DNA from: Melastoma dodecandrum
Lineage: Eukaryota > Streptophyta > Magnoliopsida > Myrtales > Melastomataceae
DNA length: 64,000 nt
Reading direction: 5' to 3'
Assembly: GCA_029817715.1 (NCBI GenBank)
Contig: JARUPY010000387.1
Span: 1,550,001 to 1,614,000 of the forward strand
Each line of letters opens with the position of its first letter. Positions within the stretch are counted from its first letter, which is position 1. The notes under the pieces are model-generated. The model did no database searches. It saw nothing but the letters and a program-made list of their open reading frames with translations, and was not told where the DNA came from. The position numbers and the translations under genes were made by a program. Below are positions 56,001-64,000 of this stretch, piece after piece.

Positions 56001-57906
56001 CCTGCGATGAAGATCCATTATAGATGCACTGCGAGCCTTTACTGAGTCAAAACGCCCAAGCAACTGACAGGCAAATTAAATAGATGGTAAGTATCCAAAC
56101 AACTCAGAGATCATGACACAACTAACAGATATTAAGCTGGTCAATCGGCGTAACAAATTGATCAATAAAAGTTTCAGAAAAATTCGATCATTACTGGAAA
56201 TCACATATCGATGAGCCTAATACATTATACTGGTTACAGGACCTTTTTTATTTTTTCAAAGCTGCCAAGTCCATGTATGAAAAACAAGATGGACAACTTT
56301 TACGCCATAAAATACTGGGAAAACATTAATGTCTTCCTCAAAAGTCTAACCAATGAGGAACATTGCCATCCGGTGAGAAAAAAACTTGTCAGGAAAAGTT
56401 CTTTCCATTTGTAGGTGGACCCACAACGAACAGGAAAAGCTAACGGCTTATTTCATGTGATACCTTAGAAATTAAGTCGAAGTGGCATCATACCTCAAAA
56501 AGTATAACACCCAGACAATATATGTCTGAGGCTAGTTTATTTTCTCCTCCATGGTAACCCTCAGGAACACTGTACCATTTCTCTTCCAATTGCTGACTCA
56601 CCGAATGAGTATTGAAGCTTGGTGAATTTCCGTTCTTCAAAGATGCACGATCATAACTTGGCTTCTCTGTACCATGCATGAAGATGGAATACGTTTGATT
56701 GGTTGTCCAACTACTATTCCCACTTGTACTGTCCGCATTTAGCTGACTAGTTAAACGAAGCCCATGCCTTTGACTGCCACGGTCCAAACTGTCATCAGAC
56801 TTACGCTTCTTTGCACTGGAACTAAAAAGCCCATGTTGGCAATGGTCGCGTGTCCTCTTCAGAGACATCTGGTCCCCGCTACCAAGTACATGCTTCTCTC
56901 TGACATTCCCTGTATTTTCCCCCGGTCCGATATACCTCACCTGATTTGACGGCATCAACTTAAAAAAAGACGGCCGTAACATTTGGATAGCAATTCCTCT
57001 CGAGTGATGAGAGTCCACAAAGTTCACAATCTGTCTAAATAGATTTAGTTTCTCCATTTTGTCTATATCATTCTTTCCATCCCGAAGCCATTCCCCAAGA
57101 TTGACACCATCTTCAGCATTACCGAGAACGTTTGGGTCAGCGACCTTGTTGACCCGAGGCAAAACCCTGACAGTTGCAGGGGTTACCACTTCATTGGAGA
57201 TCAACTTGGGACCAGTGTCAATATGGACATTATTGTCAGCTTGGGTTTGAATAGAAATTCTGTCTCTGGGTACATCTCTCTGAATCACCCCCTTACCCTT
57301 CAATGTATGTTTAATGAAAAACTCAGAGAATCCTGACTTTGATAGCATCTTTGTCCTCATAGCTCCTACAACAGATGCATCCCCTGCATTATTCAAATCA
57401 GGACGGGGCGATTCTTCTCCTCCTTCAGTTTGATTGTCTCCCAGTGGCTTATGTGACAGCATTTCTGATATAGAAGGCCCTGCAATGTCTTCCCACATAC
57501 GGGACACGTCGTGCCCATCCTCCTTTTCCACCGGTAAGCCCCTTGAATTACTCATTTTATGGAGAAGGGGCCAACATTGTGCCCTTGTCCGTGTTCTATC
57601 CGTACCTTTGGACGTGCCAACTATCGCCATATTCAAATCGTCAATATTTCGAACCATCAACTCCTCCACCATGCCACCAAAGTCATCTGCCGGATGAGGA
57701 TCCATGGACTCATTCTCCAGAGAATGAATACTTCTATTGGCATTCCTAGGCTCCAAGATGTTAGCCAAGCCACCCGACGAGCTTCCCCGGTGATCCACAA
57801 AGCTCCCATTTTCGCTCTTCAGTGAGAGCCCACCCTCTTTCCCCTGGAGCAGAAGGCACTCAGATGCATCCAATGGCGTCACCTCGTCATCCAACCCTTC
57901 ATCCAT
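53050..57906 (-). CDS. SPA1: SPA-family (SUPPRESSOR OF PHYA-105) protein, long SPA1/SPA2 type
   Basis: SPA proteins partner COP1 in nuclear CUL4 ubiquitin ligases that repress photomorphogenesis in the dark. Seven exons join in frame: 57906-56494, 56063-55906, 55661-54827, 54467-54321, 53921-53601, 53440-53381 and 53241-53050 (all GT-AG), giving 1041 residues; SPA1 and SPA2 are about 1030. The long N-terminus has [20 protein letters not shown] and [17 protein letters not shown] degenerate kinase-like domain (about 260-575) reads [15 protein letters not shown] in place of HRDLK and ends [13 protein letters not shown] and [14 protein letters not shown] coiled coil follows (about 560-600), then WD40 repeats from about 720, including [64 protein letters not shown] and a final [10 protein letters not shown]. 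It may match SPA1 or SPA2; I cannot separate them. All exons are open. Confidence 0.93.
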
Positions 57907-58844
57907 TAAATCACTACAACCTACCCGCCCAGGTCATCCAACGGAGTTTCCACAAAGCATCAAAACGAAAATCCTCCCACACGGCACTAACCCACCTGCG
58001 GCTCCTCCCCCTGCTTCCTTCACACAACGAACTGGACACAGCTTAGGAACCAACAAACCCGGTTCACAAAACAACAGCTAACTCAGACGAATTCCAACCA
58101 AGGAAAGAAAACACCTGAACGATGTGGGAAAACAGGGCAATTCAAACAACACTGCCTCACACGGACGGCAGCTCAAGAACAACCGAAAAACAGTACAGGC
58201 AGGTTCCACCAGCAAAAGGTCGCAACCATTCCAAACAAAAAAAAACCCCTCAAGCTCGCTCCTTTTCCATCCAAAACTAAAAGGATCTAAAAAGAAGGGA
58301 AAACCCAAGTGCCGGATAATTCAACAACAACCAAAATCAAGCAACGAAGACAAAACTATCGTACCAGCGAAGGCAGAAAGAGAAACCCCCGAATCCGCGC
58401 CCGGGGGAGGGCTTCTCTGATTCGAATGATCCTTGTGGGTGGGGGGCTGGTAAGAAGGAATTGCAGGAAGAAACACCGAAACCCTGGAATTGTACAAGAC
58501 CTCGTAACGGGAGGGGTGTAAGGCGGTGAGCTTCCGGACAATCCCCGACTCCACCTCTTTGTTATTTCCCAGAGGATGTCAAATAAATCTAAATGAAATA
58601 TCTCTAACTCCAATTAATATTAATTTCCTTTTAATACCTTAATTCTATTCTATTTAATCATTACATGAATGAACGACTGATCAAATTGGTCATTTTTTCT
58701 AATTATTTTTCTTGTGTTTTAATATTATATTAATATTATCACGTTTCTTTTTAATAAGGAATTTCTTTCTCACCGTCTCTCCTACGTCGTCGTCGTCTTA
58801 TCCACAACCGCGCCATACATCAATTCGTCGTTCCTCCCACGACC
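57907..58844. other. Divergent promoter region of SPA and bS6c
   Basis: 938 bp between two start codons pointing apart. The left 600 bp probably hold the SPA leader (perhaps with an intron). AT-rich sequence (58600-58760) separates it from the short bS6c leader. The small open frames here are not supported. Confidence 0.5.
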
Positions 58845-60436
58845 ATGTCCTCCGCCGTCGCTTCCGCTCTCAAACCCCCTCCTCCTCCGCCTGCATTCCA
58901 CCAGCTCAGTCCCTTCGCGTCCTCCTTCTTCTCTGGTTCCCTCTGTCGCTTCCCCTCGTTTCCCCGGGTTCGGGCTACTCCTTCCGGTTGCCGGTTGTTT
59001 TCCTCGATTAAGGCGCAGACGTTGGACTTCTCCGGGACGTTCTTCGAGGGCGGTTTTGGGTCGGAGGATGACTCTGATTCCACTCCCGGGATGTCCGGTT
59101 CGGGAATCGCGGCCGTCGAGGAGAGGGAGCAACCACAGTGCCCACCTGGGTTGCGGCAGTACGAGACCATGGCGGTGCTCCGGCCTGACATGTCCGAGGA
59201 CGAGCGTCTCGGCCTCACCCAGAAGTACGAGGAGGTAATAGGCTAATGCCATGTTCTCTTCTGTTGTTTTGAAAGCTTTGTACCCGTTTGGTTTCCATTC
59301 CCTTCGAGTCCTGGCATTACTAGGCCTACTGATGGATTTCTTTTGTGTGGATTGTATAAGTGGATTTGGGATGGTGATGTTGCGCAGTGTTTAGTTCTGT
59401 GGAGTTCGAACGGAAAACTGCCATCTTTTTTCAGTTGTCGCAACAGATATAGAAGTGATGAACGGAATCAGTCTGGATACATTGATGCAATTGTTTTCTT
59501 GGCTACAGATTTCTCGTTCTCTATTGCTTTGATGTAGTTTAGTTAAGTGTCTTATGTGACTACCTGTTCTTTCGTTGCTTATAAGTCACTCTGACATGAC
59601 ATAACTAACTGGCCGGAATTGACAAGAATGGTTTGGAATTAGAACCAGTGGAACTGGATGTCCTTTTCCTGTGACAATCTAAGCCCCTCTGTCATGTGTC
59701 ACCAAGGATGGTTTTCCCTGATCCTGCACGCATATTTCCTTCTTCTTTCTCCATTAGGGATGCTTTTGTGATAATAGGAGTGGGCTAGATGCTGTTGTTT
59801 CTACCATTTCATGCTAACCTATTGACCTGTTACATAGCATGTCTTTGGTTTTGACGGTCGAGCCTGTTAGAATATATTCAGTGTCGGCTAGATTGTAGGC
59901 CTCATTTCTTCGGACTGCTCTGAAATGAATTCATAGTTGCATGTAACCATGTTGGTCATTTCTTCTTTGTTGATCAATAATCAAAGCCGTGCTATAAGTG
60001 TTATGCATTGACTGCTCTCATTGCCTCTTGCCTTTTCTACATTAACCACATGGGTGGAATAAGAGTTCTTGATATTTGCACTTTAATTTGAGAGTTGTTG
60101 AATAGGAATCCGAGCCATGATTTTATTTAGAAGTCTCCTGCAACCTCTTAAACAGTTGTTGAAGCACACATTGCTAATTCGATCGTTCTCTCACAGTTGC
60201 TTGTTGCTGGGGGCGGGATGTACGTAGAGGTCTTCAACCGAGGCGTTATCCCTCTTGCCTATGGCATCAAGAAAAAGAACAAAGCCGGCGAGACTAACAC
60301 TTACTTGGACGGTATCTACCTCCTCTTCACCTATTTCACCAAGCTCGAGTCGATGGAGACCCTGGAGGACACCTTGAAGAGGGATGACGACGTGATCCGA
60401 TCCTCCAGCTTGAAGATAAGGAAGAGGAAATACTAA
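58845..60436 (+). CDS. RPS6: Plastid 30S ribosomal protein bS6c
   Basis: This is a nuclear-encoded protein of the small subunit of the chloroplast ribosome. Two exons join in phase 0: 58845-59234 and 60197-60436, giving 209 residues. The first about 55 residues are rich in Ser, Pro and Ala with few acids (MSSAVASALKPPPPPP..., LFSSIKAQ), as in a chloroplast transit peptide. An acidic linker follows. The bS6 domain starts at LRQYETMAVLRPDMSEDER (about 103-121) and continues over the intron with MYVEVFNRGVIPLAYGIKK, YLDGIYLLFTYFT and DTLKRDDDVIRSSSLKI. It is transcribed away from the SPA gene. Confidence 0.94.
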
Positions 60437-61377
60437 TTTGTACAATGCAATCCACACACCGTTGTGAAACATAACTCGTGGTCGGGCATGGAGGGAAAGG
60501 GGAAGGACAAGGAGAAAGAGATGTAAGCATAGTCCAGATGAGTAAACCCCAGTCCTGCAATGTCTTTTTCTTCGGCTTTCAATCATCTGTTGAGCTTGAG
60601 TTCCACTTTTTCTGTTTCCTATCAAGAAAACGGTCAAAAATGGAAGTTTTACATTGGATGGACCCGAAATTTGGAGAAATGGGTGATGGTTGGCCTGTCT
60701 GTGTCATCGATCCTGCTACTTCTAGTTAGGGAGTATCAGTTGGGGTGGGGGTGGGATTTACTGTTAGAGAAAAGGAGATGATTGTGGGTGTGATATGGAC
60801 GAAAGAGGATCTGGGAACTTTTGTGGAAGATCTGCACTGTTTATGTTTGACTTGGAGGAGTGATGTAGAAAAGGTTTATGTGTGGAAAATGTGAACACAC
60901 TGAGCAGCAAAGCTCTCCAATCTATTCTGGGATTAGTTTTTAAAGCACCTTTACTCTTTTCCAGATGGATGGAAACCTCGTAGATCAACATGTCTAGTCA
61001 TCTCCCACTTGAGAGTGAATGTCTCCACAAGATCATCTCAAACTATAAAAGCAAGTAAAAAAGAACACCCCCCCCCTCTCTCTTTTGGTATATTGCCTAC
61101 ATATTTTATCACAAAACTCTTATCAACTGGACACTGTTTGGGTCTACAAAACATTAAAAGGACAACTGGGGATCAAACTTAGATTTCTTCTTCTATGTTT
61201 TTCTTTATACTGGTGGGGGTATAATTATTGTCTTCTTCCCTACCTTGGGCAATCAATCTCATGATCCACTGGGTCAGGACATAAAGATCTATTACCTTGT
61301 CCACGCCACATGATTAGATAGATAGATAGTTGAGTAGGCAGAAAGATCTTGGCCGCAGTCATTTCTCACCTTTCATG
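60437..61377. other. bS6c 3' flank and intergenic sequence
   Basis: No gene is recognised. It contains a C run with CTCTCTC near 61068-61083 and a short GATA repeat near 61316-61329. Confidence 0.5.
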
Positions 61378-61382
61378 GTAGG

Positions 61383-62225
61383 TGTCACGGGGGTATTTTC
61401 GCTGTCAAGTAAAACCACCCTATGGGCGTCGTGTCTCGCCCTTGAGCACGACCAGCCTCTTAAGTACACACACAACGGAAGCCTTTGTTTTGATGAAGAC
61501 ACCGAATTGTATTTTCGTTCCCACGAATACATACAACCCAATCCCTCATGCCTACGTCCCTTCACAAGTCCTCCTATATATAGGGATCGTGGTTATTCAC
61601 TAAGCGTTACAACACTTCCTAAGGGTCGTGTCACTTAGAATGTAACCGCCCTCTAATACCCTTTGGGGTCGCATCCTTTCTTAATCTATGCGCCCCTTCT
61701 CAAATGTCGTGGCTGTCCAAAGGTATCTCTCCCTTAACACATGCCCTTTCCTAATAGTCGCCCCTTTCAAGGGGTGGACGTTGCCCTCTCAAAGGACACA
61801 TCCGTTCATGGACGCCCCTTTACCAATGGATGCGCCCAAACACTTTTTTGGCCTCTCGTACCTTTGCGACCAAGACCATCAACGAATAATCACTCTTTCG
61901 GTCTCTCGTACCTTTGCGACCAAGACCGTCCACGAACCAAACCACTCTAAGTTCGTATACGTTCATGCCTCTTCACGAACAACGCTCATGGGACCGCCCA
62001 CGAGCCTCCCTCAAGCCTCCGCGCCTAAGTAACCTGGTCACGTTGCGCCTCGTGCCAACTTCATCGTCCGAGCACCGACTCGAACCACACTTGATCCGTC
62101 AAGTGTCAACGAACGCACCTACGCTCGCTGTTATCCATGCGCACCGACCCATGGACACTACCCAAGCAACCTCACTTAAGCATCTGTAGACGACGGGCAC
62201 GGACCCTCGTTTTGTTCCCGTGACA
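61383..62225 (-). mobile_element. Solo LTR with GTAGG target duplication
   Basis: 843 bp. The left end reads TGTCACGGGGG and the right end, inverted, TGTCACGGGAACA: 9 bp of perfect terminal inverted repeat. The flanks are GTAGG at 61378-61382 and GTAGG at 62226-62230. No internal coding sequence exists, so the internal part and one LTR were lost by recombination. A palindromic TATA-like CTATATATAG lies at 61574-61583; its position, about 190 bp from the left end, suggests minus orientation. It holds two copies of a CCTCTCGTACCTTTGCGACC-type repeat (about 61851 and 61902). The superfamily cannot be told. Confidence 0.9.
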
Positions 62226-62230
62226 GTAGG

Positions 62231-62775
62231 CAAGTGAAGGTAAACCATCTTATTAGGTTAATGGGGTCAATTCAGCACACCTCTGATCTTTAACTAATGC
62301 AGGGCATCATGCTAAAGCATGTTCTTTTTGCTCTAAAGTATGCAAAACATGGGCCCATTCCCTTAGCCAATGAAATGAAGCCAGGCCTTTGGAGACAAGG
62401 AAAAGTTGACGGAGGGCCCATCATCTCTAGTGGTCTTATTCCCATCATGAGCAAAAGAGAAGCCAACACCATTTACAGAAATCATATTATATAAAAATAA
62501 TAATATGCTCCCTCCACCCCCCACCCATTGCTCAATTTCATGTCAAAAAAGAAGCCCTTCTCCCCTTTGGTGGCCTGTCCCTCCACTTTAATCCCAATAA
62601 TTAGACTTCATCATGATGAGAAGAAAGAGCCACATCAAATACTACACTACTACCACCAATATGAAACTCACACACACATACATATAATTCCCTTTCTTCT
62701 CCTCTATATCACCACCACCCTTCAAGTCTTAAACCCAAGGGATCTTAATATCTTCCTTTTTTTTTGTGTTCTTTG
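62231..62775. other. Upstream region of the RING-H2 gene
   Basis: AT-rich with ATAAAAATAATAAT near 62492-62505 and CACACACATAC near 62671-62682. A TATA-like CTCTATATCACC near 62702 lies about 75 bases before the ATG. No other gene is recognised. Confidence 0.45.
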
Positions 62776-64000
62776 ATGGGTGTTCCTCCTCAAACACAAA
62801 GCTCCCCCCATCAATACTCACAGGCACTCCAGCTAAAGCTCTACCAAGCATTCATCTTCTCAATCCCCATCCTCTTCTCCATCATCCTCTTCCTCCTGTT
62901 CTACCTCTTCTACCTCAAGAGGAGGGCGGCCTCCTTAATCTCCTCACCCTCCCGACACGTCCTCCCCGTTACTGCCGCCGTCTCTAGATCCCCCTCGGTC
63001 ACTTACCTCTCGTCGGTAAATCCTAATTCCACTTCTCGCTTCCGTGTTTAGCATACGCGCATGCACACATCACGCGCTCCATGGTACATATTGTCCTAAG
63101 CCATCTCCTCTTTCTTCTCTCTCTTTATGTCCAGCCTTGTGAGAAGGGATTGAAAGGGGAACTCTCTGGGAAACTCCCGACAATCGTCTTCAATGAGGAA
63201 GTGCAAGCTAACAATTCACAGTAGGTTTCTTTTTCTTTCCTTACATCCTTAATTCTATCCTTATTCGAAATTCTCAATTAGAATTCGACTATATATATAT
63301 ATATATACGTACGTGTCTCTGTGTTTAGTAAAGTTGAAGTTGATGTTGAGTCGACTACTAACTCCATTAAAATCAGACCCCCTCCCTCAAAGGACACCTC
63401 CACCACCACCCCAAAACACCCATTCCTAAACACTTAAATATGCTTTAATCCTAGGAAGATTTAATTATTGCTACGTGCCACTTCAGAAGAAAAAAGGGTT
63501 AAAAGGTCCGGGAAAAAAAGTGGGTGGTAATGATAATATTTATTTTTGATGTGTTTGTTCATTGCTTTTGTTCCTGTCTTAGAATCTGTAATGACATCCA
63601 TCCCTTTTTGCCCTTCCCTTCTTCCATGGGAATGTTCCTTGTGGTCCTTTCAGGGGTTTTGTTATTCGTTCGTATCACGAGGGGAAGCCGCTCGTTTCCG
63701 GGCGCGAATAAAGGGAACGTGTTTCTTTTTTTGTTTGTAACCTCGAAATGTGGTGGGGGGTTTTTGCAGGTGTTGCGTTTGCTTGGGAGACTACGAGATG
63801 AAGGAGGAGTTGGTCGAGGTTCCGCCGTGCCGGCACGTGTTCCATGCTGACTGCATCGCCCTGTGGCTCCACGCCAACTCCACCTGCCCACTCTGCAGAG
63901 GCTCGGTTGTTGTTTCCGTCCCCACCTGTTCTCATGTGGCCGCCAGTCCTTTGCCGCTGCCACGGCCGTCGTCCAGCGGCCAAGGCTCCGGTTCCCGTTG
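62776..64000 (+). CDS. RING-H2 finger protein, ATL/RHA4A-like (3' end outside the window)
   Basis: Probable membrane-bound E3 ubiquitin ligase. Exons 62776-63015 and 63135-63220 and a partial third exon from 63770 join in frame with GT-AG borders, giving 185 residues up to the window end; no stop codon is reached. QALQLKLYQAFIFS leads into one transmembrane helix (about residues 26-48, IPILFSIILFLLFYLFYL) followed by KRR. A GLD-like region reads LPTIVFNEEV. The RING-H2 finger has CCVCLGDYEM, CRHVFHADCIALWL and CPLCR, with all eight zinc ligands in C3H2C3 order. The tail is Ser/Pro-rich. QLKLYQAFIFS is typical of the RHA4A/ATL59-61 group as I remember it. Confidence 0.9.
63290..63307 (+). repeat. 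(TA)n microsatellite in RING-H2 intron 2
   Basis: Eighteen bases of alternating T and A. Confidence 0.9.

Noticed and set aside
58078..58613. Several overlapping short frames between SPA and bS6c
   Set aside because: They are low-complexity and mutually overlapping, and they lie in the expected promoter and leader region.
62290..62494. Short frames on both strands upstream of the RING-H2 gene
   Set aside because: Below 70 codons, no motif, overlapping each other.

Overview
The window is nuclear DNA of a flowering plant. It holds spliced genes with GT-AG introns, plant-specific families (dirigent, CRF-type ERF, SPA, phytocyanin-like, plant MLKL, plastid ribosomal protein bS6c) and many LTR retrotransposons. 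The species cannot be fixed from the sequence; a eudicot is likely but unproven. There is no bacterial-type operon, CRISPR array or rRNA. I did not recognise any tRNA.

Layout. 1-3.4 kb: decayed Copia sequence on the minus strand next to a plus-strand Copia LTR-like stretch. 4.7-7.8 kb: a dirigent gene (-) and a cytosolic-type 6-phosphogluconate dehydrogenase gene (+), transcribed divergently. 8.9-9.7 kb: a broken membrane-protein gene. 10.6-13.3 kb: a six-exon BTB/POZ (POB1/LRB-type) gene (-). 13.3-19.4 kb: mostly gene-poor, with a hAT-type MITE that has a near-perfect 8-bp target duplication and an old LTR trace. 19.4-20.9 kb: a six-exon C45-family acyltransferase-like gene (+). 21.3-24.7 kb: a multiply broken type II NAD(P)H dehydrogenase (NDB) pseudogene (-). 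Just upstream of its last recognisable N-terminal exon sits an 11.2-kb Gypsy array, LTR-INT-LTR-INT-LTR, with a single CAAAT target duplication around the whole array. 36.7-38.9 kb: an E2 ubiquitin-conjugating enzyme gene (+). 40.8-41.6 kb: a cytokinin response factor (+). 42.9-48.3 kb: an LTR-like stretch with two minisatellites, then an intact Copia element with AACAT target duplications. 48.4-52.4 kb: an early-nodulin-like phytocyanin gene (-) and a plant MLKL pseudokinase gene (+), divergent. 53-60.4 kb: a seven-exon SPA gene (-) and the plastid bS6c gene (+), divergent. 61.4-62.2 kb: a solo LTR with GTAGG target duplications. 62.8-64 kb: the start of a RING-H2 gene cut by the window end.

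Several genes belong to ubiquitin-based regulation (BTB adaptor, E2, SPA subunit of COP1 ligases, RING-H2 E3), but nothing shows that they act as one unit; this is an ordinary plant gene neighbourhood shaped by recent transposition. The most informative structures are the Gypsy tandem dimer with a private middle-LTR history, the decayed NDB gene it sits in, and four mobile insertions whose exact ends and target duplications can be read directly. Exon borders were placed by reading frame, splice dinucleotides and family similarity recalled from knowledge, not by alignment or transcripts.
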